Positions 43,974-53,484 of a DNA stretch of 61,255 bases are shown piece after piece. Positions within the stretch are counted from its first letter, which is position 1; every line of letters starts with the position of its first letter. Position numbers and translations under genes: made by a program. The notes beneath the pieces are model-generated. The model did not search any database and was not told where the DNA came from. It saw nothing but the letters and a program-made list of their open reading frames with translations. This DNA comes from an uncultured Oscillospiraceae bacterium (GTDB taxonomy: Bacteria; Bacillota; Clostridia; Oscillospirales; Oscillospiraceae), in the NCBI GenBank assembly GCA_944385365.1, contig CALWWW010000013.1, positions 1 through 61,255 on the forward strand. Reading direction: 5' to 3'.

Positions 43974-45277
43974 GGTAGTTTCCTCAGCTTCGCCACAAAA
44001 AATCCGTCGCACTGGTGTACACAGGGCAGCAACGTCAACCGGCTGACTGCCCCCGCGCCCAGGCCCTCCGGCAGAGCCATTCTCTCCGCCGCAAAGTCCG
44101 GGTGCTCCCGCAGAAAGGAATCCACTATGTCCTCATTTTCCCGGTGCAAAATGGTGCAGGTACTGTAGACCAGCACGCCGCCGGGGCGGACGTAGCGGCA
44201 GACGTTATCCAGAATGCGCCGCTGCACCGCGGGCAATCCCTCCAGGGGCTTCAATGCCTTGTACCGGATATCCGGTTTTTTACGGATGGTGCCCAAACCG
44301 GAACAGGGCACATCGGCCAGAACCACATCCATGGCGTTCTCCCACTGGGGGTTGAACGCGGACGCGTCCTGAACCTGGGCCGTCAGCGTTTCAATGCCCA
44401 GCCGTTCCGCCCCCTTTTCAATCAGCTGGATTTTATGGGGGTGGATATCACAGGAGATCAGTTTGCCCCGGTTTTGCAGCGCCATGGCCGCCGCGAAGCT
44501 CTTGCCGCCCGGCGCGGCACAGCAGTCCAGAATGGACATACCCGGCTCAATACCGGCCACCACCGCCGGCAGCTTGGCCGCCGCGTCCTGGACCAGCAGG
44601 GAGCCGTCCCGGAAGGTGTCCATCTGTTCCAGGTTGCCGGTGCCGCTGAGTTCATAGCAGCCGGGCATCCAGGGATGGGGTACATAGGTTACGCCCTGCT
44701 CGTCCCACTGGCGGCACAGGTCCGCTTCGGTGGTCTTCAGCGGATTGAACTGGACCACCGTGGCGGGGGATGTATTATGGCTTTGCAGCAGGGGTTCCAG
44801 CAGGTCCTCCCCTACATTGTCCCGCAGCAGCTCCACCAAGCCCTCCGGATGGGAGTAGCGAGTGGACAGGTCCGACGGCTGGGGCAGGTCCTTCCCTGCC
44901 CGCAGCACCGACCGGAGCACGCCGTTGATGAGGCCCGCCGCACGGGGATTGGCATACCGTTTCCCCTGCTCCACGGCCTCATTGACGGCGGCGGACGGCG
45001 GAATCCGGTCCATAAAAACAATCTGGTAGACACCCAGGCGCAGAATATCCTGCACCACCGGCTGGAGCTTCCGCAATCCGCCCTTGACGAACTCCGTCAG
45101 ATAGAAGTCCAGCAGCAGCCGGTTCTGCACGACGCCGTAACACAGCCGCGTGGCCAGCGCCGCGTCCCGGCTGTCCAGCCGGTCCCGGCGAATATAGTCT
45201 TTCAAAACGCCATCGGACCAGGCGTCATTTTTCCGACAGGCAATCAGCGCCGCCAATGCTGTGTTTCGTGCAGACAT
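43970..45277 (-). CDS. rsmB: 16S rRNA (cytosine967-C5)-methyltransferase
   Basis: SAM-dependent m5C methyltransferase of 435 residues. The N-terminal NusB-like RNA-binding domain (about 1-140) is followed by the Rossmann domain with DCCAAPGGKSF and the catalytic ADVPCSGLGTIRKKPD. AAGGAGG precedes the ATG. It lies nine bases after fmt, as in Bacillus. Confidence 0.96.
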   Translation of the reverse strand: MSARNTALAALIACRKNDAWSDGVLKDYIRRDRLDSRDAALATRLCYGVVQNRLLLDFYLTEFVKGGLRKLQPVVQDILRLGVYQIVFMDRIPPSAAVNEAVEQGKRYANPRAAGLINGVLRSVLRAGKDLPQPSDLSTRYSHPEGLVELLRDNVGEDLLEPLLQSHNTSPATVVQFNPLKTTEADLCRQWDEQGVTYVPHPWMPGCYELSGTGNLEQMDTFRDGSLLVQDAAAKLPAVVAGIEPGMSILDCCAAPGGKSFAAAMALQNRGKLISCDIHPHKIQLIEKGAERLGIETLTAQVQDASAFNPQWENAMDVVLADVPCSGLGTIRKKPDIRYKALKPLEGLPAVQRRILDNVCRYVRPGGVLVYSTCTILHRENEDIVDSFLREHPDFAAERMALPEGLGAGAVSRLTLLPCVHQCDGFFVAKLRKLP

Positions 45278-45286
45278 AGTGCCTCC

Positions 45287-46204
45287 TTACAGTTGAATGG
45301 GATGGCCCCGGAAATAGTCGGGGGCCGCCATGCGTTTGCCGCCCTCGGCCTGGAGCTGGGTAATGGTGACCACCTTGCCGTCGCCGCAGGCCACATCCAG
45401 GCCCTTCTTGTGGAGCTCCAGCAAGGTGCCGGGGGCCTTGTCGGTGGTTTTATCGGTGTATTCCACCCGGTAAATCTTAAACCGCTTGCCGTCCAGCTCT
45501 GTGGTGGCCACGGGCCAGGGAATCAGGCCGCGGACATGGTCCACAATCTGCCGGGACGTGCGGCTCCAATCGATGGGCGCCATATCCTTGGACAGCATGG
45601 GGGCAAAGGTCACCTGACTGGGGTCCTGGGCCGTCCGGGTCACGGTGCCGTCAGCCACATGCTTGACGGTATCGGACAGCAGGCCCGCGCCGATCTCGGC
45701 CAGCCGGACCATCAGCTCTTCGGTGGTCTCCATGGGGTCAATGGGCGTCTTGCGAACCTCAATCATATCGCCGGCATCCATTTCCGCCGCCATATACATG
45801 GCGGTGACACCGGTCTCGTCCAGGCCGTTGAGGATGGCCCACTGGATGGGACCAGAACCGCGCAGGGCCGGCAGGATGCTGGCATGGATATTGATACAGC
45901 CCTGGGGCGGAATATCCAGAACCCGCTGGGGCAGGATTTTGCCGTAGGCCACCACCAGAATCAAGTCCGGCTGCAATGCTTTCAGCTCTTCCACCACAGC
46001 GTCGTCCTTGAAGGTGGTGGGCTGGTATACCGGCAGGCCCACAGACTGGGCGTAGACCTTGACCTCGCTCATCGCCATCTTCATGCCCCGGTTTTTGGGG
46101 GTGTCGGGCTTGGTGTAGACGCCGACGATATTACAGCCGTCCTCATGGATGCGGCGCAGGCAGGTGGCCGAAATGGCCGGAGTTCCCATAAATACAATTC
46201 TCAT
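45287..46204 (-). CDS. fmt: Methionyl-tRNA formyltransferase
   Basis: Formylates initiator Met-tRNA. The 305-residue enzyme has the formyl-donor site IHASILPALRGSGPIQWAIL and the later C-terminal OB domain. The ATG overlaps the def stop by four bases (ATGA), so formylation and deformylation are translated together. Confidence 0.96.
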   Translation of the reverse strand: MRIVFMGTPAISATCLRRIHEDGCNIVGVYTKPDTPKNRGMKMAMSEVKVYAQSVGLPVYQPTTFKDDAVVEELKALQPDLILVVAYGKILPQRVLDIPPQGCINIHASILPALRGSGPIQWAILNGLDETGVTAMYMAAEMDAGDMIEVRKTPIDPMETTEELMVRLAEIGAGLLSDTVKHVADGTVTRTAQDPSQVTFAPMLSKDMAPIDWSRTSRQIVDHVRGLIPWPVATTELDGKRFKIYRVEYTDKTTDKAPGTLLELHKKGLDVACGDGKVVTITQLQAEGGKRMAAPDYFRGHPIQL

Positions 46205-46695
46205 GCTTCGTCCTCCGCTTCGTTGGCCAGTTCCTCCAGTTCTTCCTGGGTCAGGAACCGCTCCACCTTATCCACGTACAGGTGGCCGTCCAGGTGCTCC
46301 AGCTCATGGCAGAACGCCCGGGCAATGAGCTCTTCGCCCTCGGCCTCATACCACTCTCCAAACCGGTCCTGGGCACGGACCTTGACCACATTGGGACGGG
46401 TGACAATGCCATACTTGCCGGGAACACTGAGACAGCCCTCCATGCCCGTCTGCTCCCCGCTCTGGGAGATAATTTCCGGATTGATCAGCTCCAGAATCTC
46501 CTCTCCCACGTCCACTACCACCACGCGGCGGAGAATGCCCACCTGGGGCGCAGCCAGACCGACGCCCCGGGCGTCTTCCAGCGTCTCAGCCATATCGTCC
46601 AGCAGCTCATGGAGCCGGTCGTCAAACTTGGTCACAGGGCGGGACACCTTGCGAAGTGTCGGGTCCTCTTCCGTCAGAATATTTCTCAATGCCAT
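46201..46695 (-). CDS. def: Peptide deformylase
   Basis: Removes the formyl group from nascent proteins. From MALRNILTEEDPTLRK the product is 164 residues. All three metal motifs are intact: GVGLAAPQVG (44-53), EGCLS (86-90, Cys88), and HELEH (130-134). Its acidic C-terminal tail is longer than in the core enzyme. The ATG at 46695 has GGGAGGA upstream. Confidence 0.96.
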   Translation of the reverse strand: MALRNILTEEDPTLRKVSRPVTKFDDRLHELLDDMAETLEDARGVGLAAPQVGILRRVVVVDVGEEILELINPEIISQSGEQTGMEGCLSVPGKYGIVTRPNVVKVRAQDRFGEWYEAEGEELIARAFCHELEHLDGHLYVDKVERFLTQEELEELANEAEDEA

Positions 46696-46730
46696 GGTAA
46701 TTCCTCCCATTCAAACTTCTGTCCCGCCGG

Positions 46731-49169
46731 TCAGCCGTAGGGGTTGACGTCGGCAAACACCGTGACGCCGCGATTCTGCCGGTCACGGGAAAACGCTTTC
46801 ATACACTCCGCCGTCATCCGGCGGATGGCGCGGCTGTTCTCCACGCCCAGAGTCAGCCGGTACCGGTAGCGGTTGTTGACCTTGGCCACCGACGCTGGAG
46901 CCGGTCCCAGCAGCACCGCCGGTACCTGCATCTGCTGCAATCCCCGGTCCAGCAGCGACCGGAACCGCCGGGCCGCTTCCTCCACCTGGTCGGCAAAGAT
47001 GCCGGAAAAGGTCAGAATCAGCAAATCCCGAAACGGCGGGCAGCCCCGCAGATGCCGCATGGCAATCTCCATTTCGTAAAACCGGTCATAGTCCTGGGCC
47101 GCCGCCAGGGTGATCACCGCATTCTGGGGCGTCATGGTCTGAATCACCGCCGTACCGGCCAATGCGCCGCGGCCCGCCCGGCCCACCACCTGGGTGATCA
47201 TGGAGAATGTGGTCTCTGCGGCTCGGAAATTGTCTACATACAGGGACATGTCGGCGTCCAGGACGCCCACCAGCGTCACGGATTCAAAATTCAATCCTTT
47301 GGCCACCATCTGCGTACCGATCAGCACCGGGATTTTCTCCCGCTCGAACCGTTCCAGCAGCTGTTCATGGCTGTGGACGGCGCTGACGGTGTCGGCATCC
47401 ATGCGGAGAATTTCGGAATCCGGCAAGAGCTGCCGCAGTTCTTCCTCCACCTTTTGGGTACCGGTGCCCATCTGCTTCAAGGGGCCACCGCACCGGGGAC
47501 ACCGGGCCATCAGAGGTTCCGAATGGCCGCAGTAGTGGCACATGAGCCGTCCGTTGGCCCCGTGGTACGTCAGATGGACGCTGCACCGGGGGCACTGGGG
47601 CGCTTCGCCGCACTCCACGCAGGCCACATACCGGCTCGTACCCCGGCGGTTGAGAAACAGGATGGTCTGTTCTCCCCGCTGCAATGTCTCGTGGATGCGC
47701 TCTTCCAGGGGCCAGCTGATGGACGTGCCGTTGCCCCGGCGCAGTTCTTCCTTACAATCGATGATTTCCACCGATGGCAAATTCTTCCCGTTATATCGAT
47801 TTTTCAGCCGGTAAAAGCCGATTTTCCCAACTTTTGCCAGATACATGGTTTCGATGGACGGCGTAGCCGATCCCAGCAGGACCATGGCCCCCGTGTGGTG
47901 GCCCCGATAGGCGGCCACTTCCCGCGTATGGTAACGGGGACTGTTCTCCGATTTGTAGGTGTGCTCCTGCTCCTCATCGAGAATCAGCAAACCCGGCGAT
48001 TGCAGTGGGGCAAACACCGCCGAGCGGGTACCCACCACCACACGGGCCGCACCGTCCCGGATGCGTTTCCATTCGTCGTACCGCTCCCCCACCCGCAGGC
48101 CGCTGTGGAGGATGGCCACCTGATCGCCGAAGTGACCGGCAAACAGGCTGACCAGTTGGGGCGTCAATGCAATTTCCGGCACCAGCAGCATAGCAGTCTT
48201 GCCATGGGCCAGACACCGGTGAATCAGCTGCACATAGACCGAGGTCTTGCCGCTGCCAGTGACGCCGTAGAGCAGCGCCACACCGGGGTCCGGGCGGTCC
48301 CACTGGGCACAGATGCCGTCATAGGCCTGCTGTTGTTCCTCGTTGAGAACCACCGGTTCCACGTGGGCCGGGCGAATATCCACACGCCGCAGCACCGGCA
48401 CTTCTTCCAGCGCAATCATCCCTATGGATTCCATACGCCGCAAGGTGGCCGCCGTGGCGCCGGTAAAGTAGCAGAGGTCCTTGGTGCTGCCGCTGCCCAC
48501 AGTACACAGCAGTTCCAGCAGCGCCGCCTGCACCGGCGCCGACTTGCGCCGCCGGTTGGCGTACTCCATGGCCTCCTCTACGGAGACGGCCAGGGAGGCC
48601 ATGCGTTCCGTCTTATCCCGGGTGCGGCGCAGCATTTCCGCGTCGTTACGCAGCAGCTTTTTTTTCTGCAAATATTGCAGTGCGCTTTGCAGCGCTTCTT
48701 CATCATCGGGGAACTGCCGCCGCAGCCACGGGTAATCGGCCTCGCCGCCCAGCGCTTCCAGCTGTTCCATAACCGCTTTGGCCAGGGGCTGCCGGGAAAT
48801 GGCTGCCCGCCAGTCACAGTCCGGACAGATGGCGAACCGGTCCACAGTCTGGAACCACAGTCCCGCCGGTAAAATGGCCTTGACGGCGTCATAAAACGTG
48901 CAAAAGTACCGTTCCCGGAGAAAAGCCGCCAGCCGCAGTCCCGCCGCGTCCAGTACCGGTCCGTCGTCCAGCACCCGTTCAATCCACTTGAGTTCCGCGC
49001 CGTCTCCTTCCTCCAACGCCGCCACCATGCCCTCGCTGCGGCGGTTGCCGCTGCCGAAGGGTACCTGGACCCGCATACCCGGAACCACGTTGCAGCCCTC
49101 AGGTATTCCATAGGAATAAAGTCGGTCTATGGCGTAAACAGCCGCCTGGACGGCCACTTTTGCTACCAA
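46731..49169 (-). CDS. priA: Primosomal replication protein PriA (helicase)
   Basis: Restarts stalled replication forks by loading the helicase. The 812-residue protein has the N-terminal DNA-binding part, Walker A GVTGSGKTS, DEEQEH box, a zinc-binding cysteine cluster (CVECGEAPQCPRC, CHYCG, CPRCGG) and the helicase C-terminal VVGRAGRGALAG. The start is a TTG with AAGGGGG seven bases upstream. In Bacillus coaBC precedes priA; here rpoZ is directly upstream. Confidence 0.95.
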   Translation of the reverse strand: MVAKVAVQAAVYAIDRLYSYGIPEGCNVVPGMRVQVPFGSGNRRSEGMVAALEEGDGAELKWIERVLDDGPVLDAAGLRLAAFLRERYFCTFYDAVKAILPAGLWFQTVDRFAICPDCDWRAAISRQPLAKAVMEQLEALGGEADYPWLRRQFPDDEEALQSALQYLQKKKLLRNDAEMLRRTRDKTERMASLAVSVEEAMEYANRRRKSAPVQAALLELLCTVGSGSTKDLCYFTGATAATLRRMESIGMIALEEVPVLRRVDIRPAHVEPVVLNEEQQQAYDGICAQWDRPDPGVALLYGVTGSGKTSVYVQLIHRCLAHGKTAMLLVPEIALTPQLVSLFAGHFGDQVAILHSGLRVGERYDEWKRIRDGAARVVVGTRSAVFAPLQSPGLLILDEEQEHTYKSENSPRYHTREVAAYRGHHTGAMVLLGSATPSIETMYLAKVGKIGFYRLKNRYNGKNLPSVEIIDCKEELRRGNGTSISWPLEERIHETLQRGEQTILFLNRRGTSRYVACVECGEAPQCPRCSVHLTYHGANGRLMCHYCGHSEPLMARCPRCGGPLKQMGTGTQKVEEELRQLLPDSEILRMDADTVSAVHSHEQLLERFEREKIPVLIGTQMVAKGLNFESVTLVGVLDADMSLYVDNFRAAETTFSMITQVVGRAGRGALAGTAVIQTMTPQNAVITLAAAQDYDRFYEMEIAMRHLRGCPPFRDLLILTFSGIFADQVEEAARRFRSLLDRGLQQMQVPAVLLGPAPASVAKVNNRYRYRLTLGVENSRAIRRMTAECMKAFSRDRQNRGVTVFADVNPYG

Positions 49170-49188
49170 ACGGGAACCCCCTTAAAAG

Positions 49189-49228
49189 CACGTTCAAGGC
49201 GTAGGCGGTCAGCGCCTGCGCCTTGACG
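49189..49228 (-). repeat. Imperfect hairpin between rpoZ and priA
   Basis: TCAAGGCG and CGCCTTGA with an inner GGCG/GCGCC form an imperfect stem. No U-tract follows on the minus strand (it continues ACGTGCTTTTAAGG), so it is more likely an RNA-processing or stability element than a full terminator. Confidence 0.4.
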
Positions 49229-49233
49229 GTATC

Positions 49234-49440
49234 TTACTTCATATACTCTTCCTTGACCGTCGCCGTCAGCTTGCCGTCGGCAACCTCCCGGATGGCCAGG
49301 GTGACGGGCTTTTCCGGCAGGGTTTCCTGGTGCAGTTCCGCCTCAATGGAAATCTGGCGGGCCCGGCGGGCCACAACGTTGACCAGCAGGTACCGGCTGT
49401 CAATGTGTTTGAGCATTTCGCTCATGGGGGGGTAAAGCAT
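49234..49440 (-). CDS. rpoZ: RNA polymerase omega subunit
   Basis: Small polymerase subunit of 68 residues. MLKHIDSRYLLVNVVARRARQI matches the omega pattern (DSRYxLVxxxxxRARQI). It starts one base after gmk with AAGGAGG upstream. Gene order gmk-rpoZ is conserved. Confidence 0.93.
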   Translation of the reverse strand: MLYPPMSEMLKHIDSRYLLVNVVARRARQISIEAELHQETLPEKPVTLAIREVADGKLTATVKEEYMK

Positions 49441-49441
49441 G

Positions 49442-50041
49442 TTAATTGTCCTCCTTCAAATAGTCCAGCCGCAACTGGGCTCTGCACTTTTCTGCTTCCA
49501 TAATGGCCTGAATTTCATTGGCCGCATGCTGTACATGGTCGTTGATGACAATGTAATCGTATTGGGACGCCTGGGCATACTCCCAGCGTGCCCGTTCCAG
49601 ACGGCCCGCGATCTTATCGTCGGGGGTATCGCCGCGTCCCCGCAGCCGCCGTTCAATCTCGGCAAAGCTGGGCGCTGCCATAAAGATCAGCACCGCGTCG
49701 GCCCGGTTGGAGCGGACCTGCATGGCACCGCAGGGCTCCACGTCCAGCAGGATATCAAAGCCCTGCTCCAGCTGCTGCTGGATGGGCCCTACCGGCGTAC
49801 CGTAACAGTTGCCTACATATTCCGCGTGCTCCAACAGCTCGCCCCGGTCCAGCATTTCCTGGAACTGTTCCCGGGTGACATAATAGTAGTTTTCGCCGTC
49901 CACCTCATTGGGGCGCTTCTCCCGAGTGGTCACCGACACGGAAAACCGCAGGTTGGGGTGACGCCGCATGACCTCCTGCACCACAGTGCTCTTTCCCACG
50001 CCCGAGGGGCCGGACAGTACAAACAATCTGCCGTTTGTCAT
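49442..50041 (-). CDS. gmk: Guanylate kinase
   Basis: Phosphorylates GMP to GDP. The 199-residue protein has the P-loop [12 protein letters not shown] (8-19) and the GMP-binding [19 protein letters not shown]. The ATG overlaps the remA stop by four bases. Confidence 0.96.
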   Translation of the reverse strand: MTNGRLFVLSGPSGVGKSTVVQEVMRRHPNLRFSVSVTTREKRPNEVDGENYYYVTREQFQEMLDRGELLEHAEYVGNCYGTPVGPIQQQLEQGFDILLDVEPCGAMQVRSNRADAVLIFMAAPSFAEIERRLRGRGDTPDDKIAGRLERARWEYAQASQYDYIVINDHVQHAANEIQAIMEAEKCRAQLRLDYLKEDN

Positions 50042-50310
50042 GATTCTTCCATCTCCTCTGCTGTCAACTCCGTATGCTTATCGTTCATGCGTCCCGCCAC
50101 GGTCTCCGGCAGGATGGCCGAGAGAATCACATGGTCCGTGTCCATGATGATGACGGCACGGGTCCGGCGGCCATAGGTGGCGTCAATGAGCATACCGCGG
50201 TCCCGGGCCTCCTGAATCATGCGCTTGATGGGCGCGGAATCCGGCGCCACAATGGCAATGAGCCGGCTGGACGATATCATATTGCCAAATCCGATGTTGA
50301 TGAGCTTCAT
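50038..50310 (-). CDS. remA: RemA/DUF370-family DNA-binding regulator
   Basis: A 90-residue RemA-type protein; in Bacillus RemA activates biofilm matrix and osmoprotection genes. [18 protein letters not shown] and [19 protein letters not shown] are characteristic. Its position between yicC and gmk matches Bacillus (ylzA). The targets in this organism are unknown. Confidence 0.92.
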   Translation of the reverse strand: MKLINIGFGNMISSSRLIAIVAPDSAPIKRMIQEARDRGMLIDATYGRRTRAVIIMDTDHVILSAILPETVAGRMNDKHTELTAEEMEES

Positions 50311-50322
50311 AGATTCCTCCCG

Positions 50323-51201
50323 TCACTCGATGTTCTGGGTCTGTTCCCGTATCTTTTCCAGTTCCGCTTTGATCTCCACCACCGTGCGGGCCTGCTCCAG
50401 ATCGTTGCCCTTGGAACCGATGGTATTGGCTTCCCGGTTCATCTCCTGCAGCAGGAAGTCCAGCTTGCGGCCAATGGCCCCGCCGCCGGTGAGCATACTC
50501 TCCAGCTGGGACAGGTGGCTTCTCAGCCGCACCGTCTCCTCGTCCACGGCAATCTTGTCGGCGTAAAGGGCGGCTTCAGCCAGAATGCGGCTTTCGTCGA
50601 TGTTCTGATTCTCCAAAACCTCCTGCATTTTCGCCGTCAGCCGGGCACGGTATTCGGCCAGGGTGACGGGGCTGCGGGCTTCCACCTGTTCCGTCAGGGA
50701 CAGGATGGTACCGGCGCGGCTGCGCAGATCGGCTTCCAGAGCAGCGCCCTCCCGGGTCCGCATGGCGTCAAAGGCCGACAGGGCTTGGTGGACCACAGCG
50801 ATCAAATCCTCGGTCACCTGCTCTTCGTCGGTATCCGCCTTTTCCACCAAAAACAGGTCCGGCAGTCTGGCCAGACTCGAAACAGAAATATCATCGGTGA
50901 CGCCGTAGTCCGTCACAATGGTCCGCATGGCCGCCAGATATCCCTCCAGCACCGGCCGGTTCAGAGAGATTTCCACAGCGCTTGTCCCACAGTTGGCAAT
51001 GGAAAGAAACACATCCACCTTGCCGCGGCTGATGGACGATTTGACCGCCTGCTTCACCGCCTCCTCGGCAAAGGAATAGAGCCGGGGCAGCTTGATATTA
51101 CAATCCAGATACCGGTTGTTCACCGACCGGATTTCCACGGAAATCTCCCGGCCATTCCGGGTTTCCACGGCCCGGCCATAGCCCGTCATACTTTTGATCA
51201 A
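50323..51201 (-). CDS. YicC-family endoribonuclease-like protein
   Basis: A 292-residue YicC protein with the family start SMTGYGR and IEIRSVNNRYLD-like VEIRSVNNRYLDCNIKLP, and C-terminal EMNREANTIGSKGND. Recent work on homologues suggests endoribonuclease activity. The start is chosen at a TTG (51201) with GGAGGG six bases upstream; earlier in-frame codons are not conserved. Confidence 0.92.
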   Translation of the reverse strand: MIKSMTGYGRAVETRNGREISVEIRSVNNRYLDCNIKLPRLYSFAEEAVKQAVKSSISRGKVDVFLSIANCGTSAVEISLNRPVLEGYLAAMRTIVTDYGVTDDISVSSLARLPDLFLVEKADTDEEQVTEDLIAVVHQALSAFDAMRTREGAALEADLRSRAGTILSLTEQVEARSPVTLAEYRARLTAKMQEVLENQNIDESRILAEAALYADKIAVDEETVRLRSHLSQLESMLTGGGAIGRKLDFLLQEMNREANTIGSKGNDLEQARTVVEIKAELEKIREQTQNIE

Positions 51202-51244
51202 CGCGATCCCTCCTTGGGTCCTCGTTCTGAATTCCATTGGTTTC

Positions 51245-51281
51245 GATCACCACGACGGAGGAACCGCCGTGGTGATCGGGT
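51245..51281 (-). repeat. Hairpin between cdaR and yicC
   Basis: GATCACCACG and CGTGGTGATC pair over 10 bp, with an inner CGG/CCG. It lies directly after the cdaR stop. No U-tract follows, so it may be a processing or stability hairpin. Confidence 0.5.
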
Positions 51282-51286
51282 GATTC

Positions 51287-52525
51287 TTATTCCTTTACCA
51301 GCGAGACAGCCGCGCTGTACTGACCGATGGCCGCCACGGAGCCGTCGCCGCTGACCTCAATGGTCACCGGTACGCTCTGGGTGCCCTCCCGCAGACTGGA
51401 CGCGTCAATCACCGCCCAGACGTCCTCCTCCGTCAGCTGGTTGACCTCGTCGATGGGGCCGCGGACAGTCACCGTCAGCTGCATGGTCATGACATTGACC
51501 TCGTAGCCCGCCGGCTCATTGGCCGTGATGATATCGGTAACCTTCATGGTCTTGCTGGCAATCCGCGACGTATTGACGCTGATATCCACAAAGACGCTCT
51601 CCAGCTCCGTCACGTTGACCAGTCCATTGGGCAGCGTCACGGGCATATCCTGGGCGATGGGATCGATCATCTGTGCCAGATCCACCTGCGTAATTGTCAG
51701 CTGGTTGGTCTTTTCCAGGACTTCCGGCTCTCCGGCCACGGTGATGGTCTGGGGCTCACAGCTCCAAATCATATCGTTCTTTGTGACGCCGCCGCCGTCC
51801 AGGAACTCCACCACAATGGGGATTTCCTTCATCTGCAAGATGGGCTGGCGGACTTCAATGGTGTTGACCGGCGTGCCGTTGGCACTGATGGTGATATTGG
51901 AGCTGTCCACCGCCTCGCCGTCGCCGTCAATCAATGTGACCGGGCAGGACTGGAGCACCGTCTGGGACAGATTATCCTGCTGCAAAATCACCTGGGCATA
52001 GCTGACCTGACTGATCAGGGACTCCGGGCCTTCCAGCAATACCTCATTGGGGGTACATTCCATGCTAGCGGCGTAATAGCCCTCCTGAACGGTACCGTCG
52101 AGGATGCCCCGCACAGACACCGTCTTGGACGAGAACCGCTCCACGGTAAATGTGACCGATTGCGGCGTGCCGTTGAGCTTCACATCGCTGTTGGATACGC
52201 CGCTGGGATAGGATACGCTGTAATCCATGGTGTACGTTCCCGGTTCTTTGATGCGGGATACGTCCACCGTCAGTACGATATTGGTGGCCGACAGCTTTTG
52301 CAGCGTGGACCGGCTGCAGGTCACCCGAAGATTCACGGTGGTATCCGCGCCTTCGGTGATGACCAGATTGGAGTTCGCCTGGATTTGGTCAGCGCCGTAG
52401 AACGTAACGGCCACATCATTGATGGGCTCGTTGCTGACCTCCTGGTTGACCACCGTCACCACATAGATCCACAGGCAGAGGGCTGCCAGCAGGGCCACCG
52501 CCATGGATACCAGTTTGCTCTTCAT
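51287..52525 (-). CDS. cdaR: YbbR-domain regulator of diadenylate cyclase (CdaR)
   Basis: A 412-residue membrane-anchored extracellular protein with one N-terminal helix (about 4-26) and four YbbR repeats. In Bacillus CdaR binds CdaA and modulates cyclic di-AMP production. The start overlaps the cdaA stop by four bases. The usual third gene, glmM, does not follow. Confidence 0.93.
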   Translation of the reverse strand: MKSKLVSMAVALLAALCLWIYVVTVVNQEVSNEPINDVAVTFYGADQIQANSNLVITEGADTTVNLRVTCSRSTLQKLSATNIVLTVDVSRIKEPGTYTMDYSVSYPSGVSNSDVKLNGTPQSVTFTVERFSSKTVSVRGILDGTVQEGYYAASMECTPNEVLLEGPESLISQVSYAQVILQQDNLSQTVLQSCPVTLIDGDGEAVDSSNITISANGTPVNTIEVRQPILQMKEIPIVVEFLDGGGVTKNDMIWSCEPQTITVAGEPEVLEKTNQLTITQVDLAQMIDPIAQDMPVTLPNGLVNVTELESVFVDISVNTSRIASKTMKVTDIITANEPAGYEVNVMTMQLTVTVRGPIDEVNQLTEEDVWAVIDASSLREGTQSVPVTIEVSGDGSVAAIGQYSAAVSLVKE

Positions 52526-53385
52526 AGTTTCCCACCTTTTTGGGTCAGTTGACCCAGAATGCGCTGGTAGAAGCGCACGGGCTTGGATTCCTCCTTGACG
52601 GTAACCAGCTCATTGACCAGCAGACGTTCCAGCGTCTTGGCGGCCAGATGGCGTTTGAGCATACCGCCCACGGCCACGGAGATGGTGCCCGTCTCCTCCG
52701 AGACAATGACCACCACGGCATCCGACGCCTCGCTCATGCCGATGCCCGCCCGGTGGCGGGTGCCCAGGTCGCTGCTGAGATGGGTGTTCTCCGACAGCGG
52801 CAGCACACAGCCAGCGGCTGCAATGCGGGACTGCCGGATGATCAGCGCGCCGTCATGGAGGGCCGCTTTGGGGAAAAAGATATTGCGCAGCAGTTCGTCG
52901 GAGACCGCGGCATCCAGCACAGTGCCGGTTTTAAAGTATTCATCCAGCAGGATGTTCCGTTCAAATACAATCAGTGCGCCGGTGCGGGTCTTGGACATCT
53001 TCTCACAGGCCGTGACCACGGCGGCAATGGCCGCACTGGCCGGACGGGCCTCCTGTTTGCCGCCCAAAAGCTCCTTGACAGACCGGCTGCCCACCTTTTC
53101 CAGAAACAGACGCAGTTCCGGCTGGAACATGATCACCAGTGCGATAAAGCCCAGTTCCAGAATACGGTTCAAAATAAAGTACAGCGCGTACATGTGGAAC
53201 AGGCTGGTAAGCCAGGTGACCAGCAACAGCAGAACGATGCTCTTGGCGATCCGGGACGCCCGGGTGGAGCGGATCATGGTGATGCCCTTATAGAACAGGA
53301 ACGCCACCACCAGGATATCCAGTACATCGGTGAATTTCATTGTAAAGAGTGACGTCAGAATGCTGTTGAACAGCGCGCTTGGCAT
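52522..53385 (-). CDS. cdaA: Diadenylate cyclase CdaA
   Basis: Makes cyclic di-AMP from two ATP. The 287-residue protein has three N-terminal membrane helices (about 20-88) and the DAC domain with DGA (178-180) and RHR (210-212) motifs intact. The ATG at 53385 has GAAGGGTG upstream; six earlier codons are optional. Cyclic di-AMP controls potassium and osmolyte balance in Firmicutes. Confidence 0.96.
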   Translation of the reverse strand: MPSALFNSILTSLFTMKFTDVLDILVVAFLFYKGITMIRSTRASRIAKSIVLLLLVTWLTSLFHMYALYFILNRILELGFIALVIMFQPELRLFLEKVGSRSVKELLGGKQEARPASAAIAAVVTACEKMSKTRTGALIVFERNILLDEYFKTGTVLDAAVSDELLRNIFFPKAALHDGALIIRQSRIAAAGCVLPLSENTHLSSDLGTRHRAGIGMSEASDAVVVIVSEETGTISVAVGGMLKRHLAAKTLERLLVNELVTVKEESKPVRFYQRILGQLTQKGGKL

Positions 53386-53430
53386 ACTACACCCTTCTTC
53401 CAAAATTGCGATACAAGCATTATTTTGTTA

Positions 53431-53459
53431 ATTATACCGTAAACCGCTGCCAATAGCAA
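53431..53459 (-). promoter_or_regulatory. Promoter of cdaA-cdaR
   Basis: Minus-strand -35 TTGCTA (53459-53454) and -10 TATAAT (53436-53431), 17-base spacer, 45 bases upstream of the ATG. Confidence 0.6.
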
Positions 53460-53484
53460 GTGGAATCCGGCAAGATTTTGGGAG

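Noticed and set aside
44015-46747. A very long open frame on the plus strand opposite rsmB, fmt and def
   Set aside because: It is antisense to three certain genes, has no family resemblance, and arises from the high GC content and codon bias of the true genes. Similar long shadow frames lie opposite lysS, argD/argB, argJ/argC, the M23 gene and priA.
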